A stretch of DNA of 64,000 nt, taken from NCBI RefSeq assembly GCF_015644725.1, contig NZ_CP064795.1, positions 1,300,501 to 1,364,500 on the forward strand. Reading direction: 5' to 3'. Positions 1 to 7,362 of this stretch are shown piece by piece (position 1 is the stretch's first letter; the number at the start of each line of letters is the position of its first letter). The DNA is from Salinimonas marina (GTDB lineage Bacteria > Pseudomonadota > Gammaproteobacteria > Enterobacterales > Alteromonadaceae). The position numbers and the translations under genes are program-made. The notes beneath the pieces were generated by a model, which was not told the origin of the DNA, searched no databases, and saw nothing but the letters and a program-made list of their open reading frames with translations.

Positions 1-1
1 G

Positions 2-301
2 ATTTTCGGTCTATCAAAAGATGTCATGCACTCGCTACTTTCTAATCTGGCCACTGATATTAAAAGTGGCGTTGTTTTTCAACCTAACGAAAAAGTTAAG
101 GAAGTATTGAATGGCAATTTTGAAGTCATGTTTAAAAGGATGAAAACTGAATTTCAGTCTGAATACGCCGGGACTGCGAAAGACTACTATCAAAAACCAT
201 TTGAAGTTCTGGTGATGCTCTGGCCTGATAAAAACAATGTTTTACCCTGTGAGCAAGGTTGTCAGCTAACTGTTCAGGCTGAAGCGGTAAAAGTCGTATA
301 A
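2..301 (+). CDS. 3' part of an unknown cassette gene, cut by the window edge
   Basis: The reading frame is open from base 2 and the first ATG is at 26, so the true start is probably outside the window. About 99 residues are visible. I recognise no family, signal peptide or membrane segment. The stop codon TAA at 299-301 overlaps the first bases of an attC site, which is how integron cassette genes usually end. I therefore infer a cassette gene read in the usual orientation. Its function is unknown. Confidence 0.6.
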   Translation: MFGLSKDVMHSLLSNLATDIKSGVVFQPNEKVKEVLNGNFEVMFKRMKTEFQSEYAGTAKDYYQKPFEVLVMLWPDKNNVLPCEQGCQLTVQAEAVKVV

Positions 302-409
302 CAAACCGCTGTAGTCGGTCGCAAGCTCCCTGGGACAATAACACGTGGGCTCAGTCGCTTCGCTCCAATTTTAGCCCACGTATTATTGCCCCTAAGCGGG
401 GCGTTATGC
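296..409 (+). other. Integron attC recombination site 1
   Basis: The left core-like GTATAAC (296-302) and right core GTTATGC (403-409) bracket about 114 bp of near-palindrome. The inner arms (gggacaataacacgtgggct at 330-349 and agcccacgtattattgcccc at 373-392) are nearly perfect complements around a short loop. This is the architecture of attC sites: conserved ends and a structured, unconserved middle. It lies exactly between two cassette genes. attC sites are recognised by the integron integrase as folded single strands. Confidence 0.85.
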
Positions 410-433
410 GCCACCACTGAAACAAGGACGTTT

Positions 434-1401
434 ATGTCATTCAAATATACTTTAAATTTCTCGGTCATTTTCGCTTTATTAGTACCATTTTACTCTGTTG
501 ATGCTAGCGAGATGACTAAGAAAAAAGTTCAGAAAGACGATGTCAGCATCAACTATCACTTTATGGACAAGGACTCCATTCAAAAAGAAGAAGAAATAAG
601 TGAATTAGTATCTAAAGCTTTTGAAATTTATACGGAGCTATTTGGTGGATTGCCAAGAGATCTGTCTGGAGATGAATACTCCGAAATTGATATCCATGTA
701 AAGCAGGGTAAGTATTTAGGGGCGAAGCCGATCCTAAATTGATCATGTTGACATGGTCAGATGGAAATATGTTTGGTTTCGGTGGCTGGAAGACCGTATT
801 GCTTCATGAGATTTTCCATTTATGGAGTGCAGAATCTATAAGATATAAAGACGGGCGCGAGCATTGGTTTAACGAAGGTTTTACCGAATACTACGCTTTC
901 AAGACTGCTCTGCAACTTGGGCTTATTTCCGCTGATGAAGCGACATCAATCGCAGCTTTTCCCATTGGATATTATTCAGCCTCAAACGGGCTGGGAAAGA
1001 TTTCGATGCGTGATGCGGGTAAAAGCAATGAGACTAAATTTGAAAACTATTTCCTTGTTTATCATGGCGGCTGGGTTGTAGCTATGATTCTAGACCACGA
1101 AATTCGCTTAAAAACTAATGGGGCTAAAAGCCTTGATGATCTCATGACATACATGTACTTGAATTATCCGAGACATAAAAAACTGTACAGTACTGAGGAT
1201 ATTGTATTGGGCCTGGAAAAAACAACAGGTATAAACTTTTCTGATTTTATAAATCAATATGTTATTGGTGTACAAACTATACCCGTATCTGACTACTTCA
1301 ACTTGAGCAACGCCATTTGGAGTTATAAATTCAATAAGCATAATAAATCGAATTATAAGTACCTTTATCAAACACTGGGTATAAAAAGCAAAGAGCAATA
1401 A
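434..1401 (+). pseudogene. Secreted HExxH metallopeptidase of a gene cassette, frameshifted as read
   Basis: Two overlapping frames (434-742 and 739-1401) together encode about 322 residues. The N-terminus is a signal peptide (hydrophobic stretch near residues 8-20, ending VDAS). The second frame carries HEIFH, followed after about 20 residues by NEGFTEYY, which matches the HExxH plus downstream Glu zinc site of gluzincin (M1/M61-like) peptidases. The frame breaks in the GGGG run at 719-722; one extra G would join the parts through YLGGEADPKL. The start at 434 has an AAGGA ribosome site. attC sites on both sides make it a cassette. The exact peptidase family and substrate are unknown. The break may be a sequencing error. 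Confidence 0.7.
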
Positions 1402-1411
1402 TATAAAAGGA

Positions 1412-1512
1412 GCATAACAAGGTGTTAAAGGCGGATTTGAAAAGGTTGGCTTGATTCCGCTTCGCTCCAAAGTTTAGCCAACTATTACTAACCGCTTAAC
1501 CCGGCGTTATGT
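1412..1512 (+). other. Integron attC recombination site 2
   Basis: Core-like GCATAAC (1412-1418) and GTTATGT (1506-1512) flank about 101 bp with complementary inner arms (gttggct at 1445-1451 and agccaac at 1476-1482). It sits directly after the peptidase stop codon. The right core overlaps the GTG start of the next small gene, as is common for cassette genes. Confidence 0.85.
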
Positions 1513-1777
1513 GACTGAATTAGATGGTGTATTTAGGCCGATAGGGGTAATAGGTGGCGGACTAACAATCCCCATGGCGATTGTGATTTCTGTAGTCCTT
1601 CTGTTGTTTTTGTTGCGTTACGTTAGTATTAGATTGGTTCCATCGGATCAAGACAGCACTAAGGAGGTGCCTATGGTTAAAACATTAAAAGCTCGTACTC
1701 GTATTTTTTTAAGCTCAGTAGTTGAAAGTTTATGGGCTACAGGAGTCGGGGTCGTTGCAGGACACCTATCGACCTAA
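1511..1777 (+). CDS. Small cassette-encoded membrane protein
   Basis: This is an 88-residue protein with a GTG start inside the right end of attC 2. The visible features are one strong hydrophobic segment at about residues 18-37 and a basic C-terminal part. I recognise no family. A perfect ribosome site, AAGGAGGTG (1661-1669), lies four bases before an in-frame ATG at 1673. A second product of 34 residues, starting MVKTLKAR, could therefore be made from the same gene. Flanking attC sites make it an integron cassette. Its function is unknown. Confidence 0.6.
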   Translation: MTELDGVFRPIGVIGGGLTIPMAIVISVVLLLFLLRYVSIRLVPSDQDSTKEVPMVKTLKARTRIFLSSVVESLWATGVGVVAGHLST

Positions 1778-1788
1778 GTACATCATTC

Positions 1789-1904
1789 ACATAACAAAAC
1801 ACTAAAGGCGCTCGCGCTGCTCGCTGGGACGATAACACATGGGCTGCGTCACTTCGTTCCTAATTTTAGCCAATTTGTTATCGCCCATTAGTGGGGTGTT
1901 GACC
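1789..1904 (+). other. Integron attC recombination site 3, partly degenerate
   Basis: ACATAAC (1789-1795) and GTTGACC (1898-1904) are the ends. The inner arms (gggacgataacacatgggct and agccaatttgttatcgccca) still pair over most of their length but carry mismatches. The layout matches the two sites upstream. The right core has drifted, so recombination activity is doubtful. It is the last recognisable attC, so the array ends here. Confidence 0.75.
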
Positions 1905-2041
1905 GTCTGCTCCTTGTCTGAAGCTGAACAGCAAGCCTGGTTCAGAGAGGGGTTGCATAGTGCCAGGAGTAGACATTTTCGGTAATCTAAAAATACGATA
2001 TTCTTTCATAAATTATAAATTTATTAGCATAGGAAAGTGCC

Positions 2042-2862
2042 TTGAGAGCATTAGTTTTCACCTTTTTCATGTTCAGTACCTTTCTCGGCTACTGCGAATC
2101 AGTAGAAATCACTCGAAGTAAAATAGTTAACGTTACGGAAAAAGCGACATCTAGAGCTTACCCACTTTATATAAAAACACCTCGCTCTTACTCTTCCAAG
2201 ACAAACAAAGTTTATCCTGTAATCTATTTAACTGATGCTCCTTACGCATTTCAGCTAGTCTCTGCCGTTACCCGTCCTTCTATGAATAGTGGCCTGTTAG
2301 AAGAGGCGATAATTGTTGGTATTTCGTATGAAGAAGGCTCTAGAGGCTCTTCGAGTCGAGTCAGAGATTATACGCCCAGTAATGCATCAGAATGGAAAAT
2401 GGAAACAGGTAATGCGGAAAACTATTTGAATTTTGTTCGAAGTGAGGTTTTCCCTTACATAGAAAAGCATTTTAGAGTTGACGCCTCGAACCGAACCTTC
2501 GCAGGTCATTCTTTAGGTGGACTTCTTGGCGCTTACACCTTATTCAAACACCCTGACATGTTTAATAATTATATTCTAGGAAGTCCATCGGTTTGGTTTA
2601 ACGATAATGAAATTCTTGCATCAACAACAGCCACTCCTACGCGCGAAACAAAGGTGTACTTATCTGTTGGGAGTTTAGAGCAGCCATATTTTGGTGAACC
2701 ACAAGACATGGTCGCAGGAGCTAGGAGACTAGCTAAAAAGATAGGTGAAGATAGAAGTGAAAAGGTTGTTCTTAAGTTTCAAGTCATTGAGGGGCTAGAC
2801 ATACGACAGCATTCCCAACAACTTTGAGCCAAGGACTAGACTGGATTCATGGAAAGCATTAA
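2042..2862 (+). pseudogene. Secreted alpha/beta-hydrolase esterase (siderophore-esterase type), frameshifted near its end
   Basis: The protein has a signal-peptide-like N-terminus and a hydrolase body with the nucleophile elbow GHSLGG near residue 159, as in the esterase D / enterochelin-esterase-like family (about 270 residues). The frame in register stops at 2827 after an atypical tail. After the GGGG run at 2791-2794, the frame one base back reads GARHTTAFPTTLSQGL and stops at 2862. That is the expected family ending and contains the likely catalytic His. One missing G explains the break. The start is a TTG at 2042 behind AGGAAAG; an ATG at 2069 is an alternative. It follows attC 3, but no attC follows it. 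Confidence 0.7.
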
Positions 2863-2903
2863 TGGGCATTTGTAGATAGTATCCTGCTGAGCGTCTACTG
2901 ACT

Positions 2904-2911
2904 GTTAACGA
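2904..2911. repeat. Left copy of the 8-bp target duplication of the IS256-family element
   Basis: GTTAACGA at 2904-2911 is repeated exactly at 4217-4224, immediately outside the two ends of the element. Eight to nine bases is the usual duplication length for IS256-type transposition. The intact repeat suggests a simple, fairly recent insertion. Confidence 0.9.
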
Positions 2912-4216
2912 GAGAGTGTAAAAATAACTGTGTAAATGGCATTCTTATCAACTCCTTAGAAGGATATCAGAATGCCAATATCAGACAAACTCATCGACCA
3001 ACTGCTTGACGACTGTGATTCACCAGAAGACATTTTAGGCGAAGCTGGCCTGCTCAAGCAGCTTACCAAGAAGGTTGCTGAACGAGCGTTAGAAGCCGAA
3101 ATGGAAGCCCATCCGGGCTACGCGCCCAACGATGCGGCTGGTAACAACAGCGGCAACTCTCGCAACGGTAAAACGAAGAAGAGTGTTCGCAGCACCAATG
3201 GTGATGTTGAACTCCATATTCCACGCGATCGCAACGGCAGTTTTGACCCCAAGTTAGTACGCAAAGGCGAACATCAGCTAAACGGATTTGATGAGCGCAT
3301 TGTTGCCCTTTACGCGCGCGGCATGACCACGCGGGATATTCAGGCTTACCTTGAAGAAGCTTACGGTGTTGAGGTCTCTGCCACCTTCATATCGCAGGTA
3401 ACGAACGCGGTGATGGACGAGGTTAAGGCCTGGCAGCATCGGCCGCTGGAAAAGCTTTACCCGGTGGTTTATCTCGACTGTTTAGTGGTTCGTAGTCGTG
3501 ACTCTGGCGTGGTACAAAATAAATCCGTGTATCTGGCGCTTGGCATTAATACCGACGGTGAAAAAGAGTTATTAGGTCTGTGGATGGCCCAAACTGAGGG
3601 CGCCAAGTTCTGGTTGTCGGTGATGAACGAGCTTAAAAATCGTGGTGTGGAGGATATCTTCATCGCCTGCTGTGATGGCCTCAAAGGCTTCCCGGAAGCC
3701 ATTGAAGCGGTATACCCGAAAACACAGGTGCAGCTGTGTATCGTGCATCAAATTCGCCACTCGCTGCGCTACGTGAACTGGAAGCAGCGTAAGATTATCG
3801 CGGCGGATTTAAAACTGATTTATGGTGCGGCCACTCGTGCTGAAGCCGAGCAGGCCCTCGAGCTTTTTGCAGAAAAATGGGATTGCGAACACCCGACCAT
3901 CAGCCGCTCCTGGCGGGCGAACTGGGAACGTTTATGCGTATTCTTCGATTATCCGGTCGAGATACGCAAGGCCATTTACACCACCAATGCGATTGAGTCG
4001 CTGAACGCGTCCCTGCGAAAAATCACCAAGACCCGCCGGTCGTTCCCGAACGACGAAGCCGTCATGAAGGTGTTGTACCTAGCCTTGCATCAGGCTTCGA
4101 AAAAGTGGACGATGCCCATACGCAACTGGAAACCGGCCATGGCGCAGTTCGAGATTATGTACCAGGATCGGATTTAACAGTGCAATCAGCCATTTACACA
4201 AAATATTTTACAGTCT
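2912..4216 (+). mobile_element. Complete IS256-family insertion sequence, 1305 bp
   Basis: Imperfect 29-bp inverted repeats (2912-2940 and 4188-4216) share GAG, TGTAAAA and the inner TGTGTAAATGGC. They flank one transposase gene and are bordered by an 8-bp direct repeat. All parts of a functional IS256-family (Mutator-type) element are present. It landed between the damaged esterase and unassigned DNA, beside the hairpin ACGAGC-GACTT-GCTCGT that reforms when the element is removed in silico. Confidence 0.93.
2972..4177 (+). CDS. IS256-family (Mutator-type) DDE transposase
   Basis: This 401-residue protein is the usual length for the family. Visible family features are the N-terminal block ALEAEMEAHPGY, the RNGKTKKSVRS segment, the catalytic core around YLDCLVVRSRDSG and FIACCDGLKGF, the conserved QLCIVHQIRHSLRYV, and the C-terminal TTNAIESLNASLRK containing the catalytic Glu. 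It starts at ATG 2972 behind AGAAGGA, 30 bp inside the left terminal repeat. It catalyses cut-and-paste or copy-out transposition of its own element. The gene is intact. Confidence 0.95.
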   Translation: MPISDKLIDQLLDDCDSPEDILGEAGLLKQLTKKVAERALEAEMEAHPGYAPNDAAGNNSGNSRNGKTKKSVRSTNGDVELHIPRDRNGSFDPKLVRKGEHQLNGFDERIVALYARGMTTRDIQAYLEEAYGVEVSATFISQVTNAVMDEVKAWQHRPLEKLYPVVYLDCLVVRSRDSGVVQNKSVYLALGINTDGEKELLGLWMAQTEGAKFWLSVMNELKNRGVEDIFIACCDGLKGFPEAIEAVYPKTQVQLCIVHQIRHSLRYVNWKQRKIIAADLKLIYGAATRAEAEQALELFAEKWDCEHPTISRSWRANWERLCVFFDYPVEIRKAIYTTNAIESLNASLRKITKTRRSFPNDEAVMKVLYLALHQASKKWTMPIRNWKPAMAQFEIMYQDRI

Positions 4217-4224
4217 CGTTAACG
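4217..4224. repeat. Right copy of the 8-bp target duplication
   Basis: GTTAACGA is identical to 2904-2911 and abuts the right terminal inverted repeat of the IS256-family element. Confidence 0.9.
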
Positions 4225-4283
4225 AGCGACTTGCTCGTACGTAAACCAGCCTTTGACAAAAAGATGCTAGGTTCTTTTGCGAT

Positions 4284-4436
4284 TTACTTTTTTACGCCTT
4301 TACCGATCTTTTTCTCTAAATTATTCAATCGCGTTTTATAAGCACCGTTCTCAACATTTTCTTCATAGCTCATAGCTCATCGCTAACGCTTTCTTCCTCA
4401 TCTTAAGCGCCATGGCTAAATCGCCTTTAGCTTCAT
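4284..4436 (-). pseudogene. Possible gene remnant between the two insertion sequences
   Basis: On the minus strand a lysine-rich, helical-looking stretch can be read: DLAMALKMRKKALAMSY, then after a frame change ENVENGAYKTRLNNLEKK, ending at the TAA on 4286-4284. The frame change coincides with a doubled 7-base unit (catagct) at 4364-4377. The 5' part would lie under the IS3 insertion. It could be the tail of a decayed protein, but the fragment is too short to assign and may be chance. Nothing else is visible at 4225-4436. Confidence 0.25.
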
Positions 4437-4505
4437 TGTCCACTACCCCTAAACTGAGACAGACTTAATTGGAGTTTTCTGCAATGATTAATGCAGGAGA
4501 CGACA

Positions 4506-4775
4506 ATGAAAAAATCACGCTTTACTGAATCACAGATCATCGCTGTGTTGAAAGAAGTCGATGCCGGAATGAAGGTTGAAGAGGTGTGCCGCCAGCACGG
4601 TATCAGCAATGCAACTTACTACAATTGGAAATCCAAGTACGGTGGGATGGAAGCCTCTGACGTTAAACGGTTAAAAGAGCTTGAAGAGGAAAATGCCAAG
4701 CTCAAGAAGATGTATGCCGATGTCAGTCTGGAAAACCATGCTATTAAGGAGTTGGTCGCAAAAAAGGGTTGGTGA
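4506..4775 (+). CDS. IS3-family OrfA, helix-turn-helix DNA-binding subunit
   Basis: This 89-residue protein has an N-terminal helix-turn-helix (FTESQIIAVLKEVDAG ... CRQHGISNATYYNWK) and a leucine-zipper-like coiled coil (ELEEENAKLKKMYADVSLEN), the standard OrfA layout. An AGGAGA ribosome site at 4495-4500 supports the ATG at 4506 rather than the one at 4491. Its 3' end carries the A6G slippery site that produces the OrfAB transposase. OrfA binds the element's ends and regulates transposition. Confidence 0.9.
   Translation: MKKSRFTESQIIAVLKEVDAGMKVEEVCRQHGISNATYYNWKSKYGGMEASDVKRLKELEEENAKLKKMYADVSLENHAIKELVAKKGW
4760..4766 (+). promoter_or_regulatory. Programmed -1 frameshift site (AAAAAAG) of the IS3 element
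   Basis: A-AAA-AAG lies in the orfA frame three codons before the orfA stop. The orfB frame is -1 relative to orfA. This is the classic slippery heptamer of IS3 elements, allowing ribosomes to make the OrfAB fusion. Unlike the homopolymer breaks elsewhere in the window, this frame change is expected for the family. Confidence 0.8.
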
Positions 4776-5614
4776 CAGCAGAGAAACGAGAGTGCGTCAG
4801 CGTATTGGTTGGTGCGGGGCTGAGTATCGTAAAGGCTTGCCTGTTTGTTGGTATTGGCCGTTCGACCTTCTATCGCCCCCAACGAGACTGGCGCAAAGCA
4901 GATGCTGCTGTCATTGATGCCATCAATGCAGAATTGAAGAAGTCGCCACGGGCGGGATTCTGGAAGTGTTTTGGGCGTATGCGTTTTAAAGGCTTTGCCT
5001 TCAATCACAAACGCGTTTATCGCGTGTACTGCCAGATGGGGCTGAACCTGAAGCGCAGAACCAAGCGTGTGTTGCCCAAGCGGATAGCTCAGCCCCTGGA
5101 AGTGCTTGCTCGGGTTAATCATCAGTGGGCACTGGATTTTATGCACGACACACTTTATTGCGGTAAACGCTTTAGAACGTTGAATGTGGTGGATGAAGGT
5201 ACAAGAGAGTGCCTCGCCATCGAAGTGGATACCTCTTTGCCTGCGGGCCGTGTGGTGCGCTTGCTAGAGCAACTCAAGGCCGAGCGCGGATTGCCCAAGC
5301 AGCTGCGCGTCGACAACGGCCCGGAACTGATATCAGCGACGCTGGCGGATTGGTGCGAAACGCACAATATCAAACTGATTTACATCCAGCCTGGCAAACC
5401 ACAGCAAAATGGCTTCGTCGAGCGCTTCAACGGCTCGTTCCGCAGAGAGTTCCTGGATGCTTACTTGTTTGAAACTATTTATCAGGTCAGAGAAATGGCC
5501 TGGGTCTGGCAACTGGATTACAACGAAGAACGAACTCATGAAAGTCTCGGTGACCTGCCTCCGGCAGCGTATCGGGCGAAACTGGAAAACTCTAATTTAG
5601 AACTGTGTCATTAA
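4769..5614 (+). CDS. IS3-family OrfB, DDE integrase-core transposase
   Basis: About 281 residues. An HTH_21-like region (GFWKCFGRMRFKG) is followed by the rve integrase core with DDE residues visible at WALDFMHDTL (first Asp), LRVDNGPELIS (second Asp) and QQNGFVERFNGSFRREFLD (Glu). The sequence resembles IS3-family subgroups with an OrfAB frameshift. A TTG at 4769 could start it alone, but the A6G site at 4760-4766 suggests synthesis as an OrfAB fusion. It catalyses transposition of the element. Confidence 0.92.
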   Translation: MVTAEKRECVSVLVGAGLSIVKACLFVGIGRSTFYRPQRDWRKADAAVIDAINAELKKSPRAGFWKCFGRMRFKGFAFNHKRVYRVYCQMGLNLKRRTKRVLPKRIAQPLEVLARVNHQWALDFMHDTLYCGKRFRTLNVVDEGTRECLAIEVDTSLPAGRVVRLLEQLKAERGLPKQLRVDNGPELISATLADWCETHNIKLIYIQPGKPQQNGFVERFNGSFRREFLDAYLFETIYQVREMAWVWQLDYNEERTHESLGDLPPAAYRAKLENSNLELCH

Positions 5615-5628
5615 AGGGGGAGTGGACA

Positions 5629-6031
5629 ATAACACCAAGTTGACTCCAGAACTAAAGCCCGGCCCCGAAAGTGCCGCTTCCTTATACTTCGGTTCTCAGT
5701 CACGATGTGAACAACATCGAATGCAGGCGTCATTCAGATGCTTCTGACCCATTACCGCTTGATATTAAAACGCTGCATTCTTTCTCCTGACTCGCCACCT
5801 GTTAAAACAGGCACCTTCGGATATTCCTACAGCGTTGCTTAACCACTGTCTATAGCTGTTTAACAGCGAAGCGCACCTCGCTAATATCTGCACAATCAAT
5901 CTCAGCTTGCCGCAAAATCCCAACTTAAGTGGCCAATGCCACATTTGGCGAAGGATAAAATTGTTTATTTCAAAAATCATCTGGTACAATCAGTTGATTA
6001 TTATAAGAAGAGATGCTCAGGCGAAAAAATT
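5629..6031. other. Intergenic region between the IS3 element and fadR
   Basis: This 403-bp stretch has no supported gene. Only short unconvincing frames are visible. It holds an imperfect inverted repeat (gactccagaac at 5642-5652 against ggttctcagtc at 5692-5702) of unknown role. The last 60 bases carry the fadR control region. The IS3 element ends about 350 bp upstream of the fadR operator. Confidence 0.6.
5979..5995 (+). promoter_or_regulatory. Probable FadR operator (autoregulatory site)
   Basis: atctggtacaatcagtt closely matches the gammaproteobacterial FadR operator, whose core is TGGTnnnACCA; the left half TCTGGT is perfect and the right half is slightly degenerate. It lies 36 bp upstream of the fadR start. 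FadR regulating its own gene is known in related bacteria. Binding here is an inference from sequence. Confidence 0.6.
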
Positions 6032-6742
6032 ATGATTTACAAGGCCCAGAGTCCTGCCGGATTTGCTGAAGAATATATTGTTGAATCAATCTGGAGTGGT
6101 CGTTTCCCTCCTGGCACCATATTGCCTGCCGAACGCGAATTGTCTGAGCTTATCGGGGTAACCCGAACTACACTTCGTGAAGTATTACAACGCCTTGCCC
6201 GTGATGGCTGGCTGACCATTCAACATGGTAAACCCACTAAAGTAAATAATTTCTGGGAAACCTGTGGGCTGAACATTCTTGAAACGCTGGCGCGGCTGGA
6301 CCAGGAAGGTATCCCCGAATTGGTGGATAACCTACTGGCGGCACGTACTAATTTAAGCGCTGTTTTTATTCGTGGCGCGATTCGCCACAACCCTGAAGAA
6401 GCCATCAAGATTATCTCACGCTATAAAGATTTAGAAGCAGATGGGGCCGCGTTCGCAGAATATGATTATCAGATGAATCATGATTTGGCGCTGGCGTCAG
6501 GCAATAATGTGTTTGTATTGATGATGAACGGCTTTCGGGGACTGTACTCTCGCATTGGCGGATACTTCTTCTCACACGATAGTGCGCAGCAGGTAGCACG
6601 CAATTTTTATAAGGAATTGCTCGAGGTTGCAGAGCAGGGTAAATACGATGACGTGCCGGTGGTAGTGCGCAATTATGGTATTGAGTCTGGCAAAGTGTGG
6701 CTGCAGGTTCGCGAAGATATGCCTAAAGATCTGGTCGACTAA
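6032..6742 (+). CDS. fadR: Fatty-acid-responsive transcription factor FadR
   Basis: This 236-residue GntR-family regulator is close to the usual FadR length (about 239). The N-terminal winged helix ([10 protein letters not shown] ... [31 protein letters not shown]) is the GntR DNA-binding domain, and [20 protein letters not shown] is typical of FadR. The C-terminal helical domain ([44 protein letters not shown]) is the acyl-CoA-binding FadR_C domain. FadR represses beta-oxidation genes and activates unsaturated fatty-acid synthesis; long-chain acyl-CoA releases it from DNA. The start at 6032 was chosen by homology; an upstream ATG at 5936 would add an atypical tail. A FadR-like operator lies upstream and a terminator downstream. 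Confidence 0.95.
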   Translation: MIYKAQSPAGFAEEYIVESIWSGRFPPGTILPAERELSELIGVTRTTLREVLQRLARDGWLTIQHGKPTKVNNFWETCGLNILETLARLDQEGIPELVDNLLAARTNLSAVFIRGAIRHNPEEAIKIISRYKDLEADGAAFAEYDYQMNHDLALASGNNVFVLMMNGFRGLYSRIGGYFFSHDSAQQVARNFYKELLEVAEQGKYDDVPVVVRNYGIESGKVWLQVREDMPKDLVD

Positions 6743-6770
6743 TTTTCGACATTCAGGTAACGGTTTTAAA

Positions 6771-6797
6771 AAAGACGCCATTGGGCGTCTTTTTTTG
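6771..6797 (+). terminator. Intrinsic terminator of fadR
   Basis: The stem GACGCC-att-GGGCGTC is followed by a run of seven T. It begins about 30 bases after the fadR stop. Confidence 0.85.
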
Positions 6798-6971
6798 TAT
6801 CTTTAAGCGTGGGAGACTATAGTTTGTTCAGGTCATCTGGCGCTGGCGTTACTGCGTCAATGATGGCGTGTTCTTTTAGTGAGCATAGTGAGTGTAAGCG
6901 TTCGGCATCCTCTTAGGCAGGCTGATATAGCCTGGGCTGGTCTTTGTAATCTTTTAACCGGTAGACCTTCC

Positions 6972-7348
6972 ATGAAAAAAATCCACTTGTCTGGTTCGAA
7001 ATTTATGTCGACGACATGGCCCGTGCCCAGGCATTTTACGAAGCAGTTTTACAAACGACTTTGGCGTCCATTGATGCCCCCGACAAAAATCTGACTATGC
7101 TTGGGTTTAGTGGCGATATGGAGGCTCCCGGCTGCAGTGGGGCGCTGGTACATACCCCCGAATTAAGTGCCGGAGTCGGGGGCACACTAGTTTATTTTTG
7201 TTGCGAAGATTGCAGTAATGAAGAAAGCCGGGTAGCAAACGCCGGCGGTGCGGTGGTACAAAGCAAAATGGCTATAGGGGAATACGGATTTATCGCACTG
7301 GCCAAAGACACCGAAGGCAATATTGTCGGGTTTCATTCAACCCGGTAG
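6972..7348 (+). pseudogene. VOC-superfamily (glyoxalase-like) protein with a frame break at its N-terminus
   Basis: The long frame (ATG at 7016 to 7348) has a typical vicinal-oxygen-chelate fold sequence: MARAQAFYEAVLQ, TLVYFCCED, and the C-terminal FIALAKDTEGNIVGFHS. Upstream of 7016 the same frame continues as NPLVWFEIYVDD, the normal first beta strand, but has no start codon. The ATG at 6972 is one base out of register because the A run at 6975-6981 has seven rather than eight A. With one more A the protein would start MKKNPLVWFEIYVDDM and have about 125 residues. Either a base is missing or slippage on the A run is needed. Substrate unknown. Confidence 0.75.
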
Positions 7349-7362
7349 CACGCCCGTTAACG

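Larger units (their letters stand above)
4437..5628 (+). mobile_element. IS3-family insertion sequence, about 1192 bp
   Basis: Terminal inverted repeats begin TGTCCACT and continue similarly for about 14 bp on both sides (4437 onward, and 5628 backward). They enclose orfA and orfB in the frame arrangement typical of IS3. The ends are TG...CA. The flanks (ttcat on the left, ataac on the right) show no clear 3-4 bp target duplication, so the element may be old or may have taken part in a rearrangement. Both genes are intact. Confidence 0.88.

Noticed and set aside
4619..5146. 175-codon minus-strand frame inside the IS3 element
   Set aside because: It is a shadow of orfA/orfB, both of which match transposase families.
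1..5628. Integron integrase gene
   Set aside because: No tyrosine-recombinase-like frame is present; the array must begin to the left of the window or lack an integrase.
4430..5635. Target duplication for the IS3-family element
   Set aside because: The identical ATTGTCCACT / AGTGGACAAT ends can be read as two extra bases of inverted repeat; the outer flanks do not repeat.
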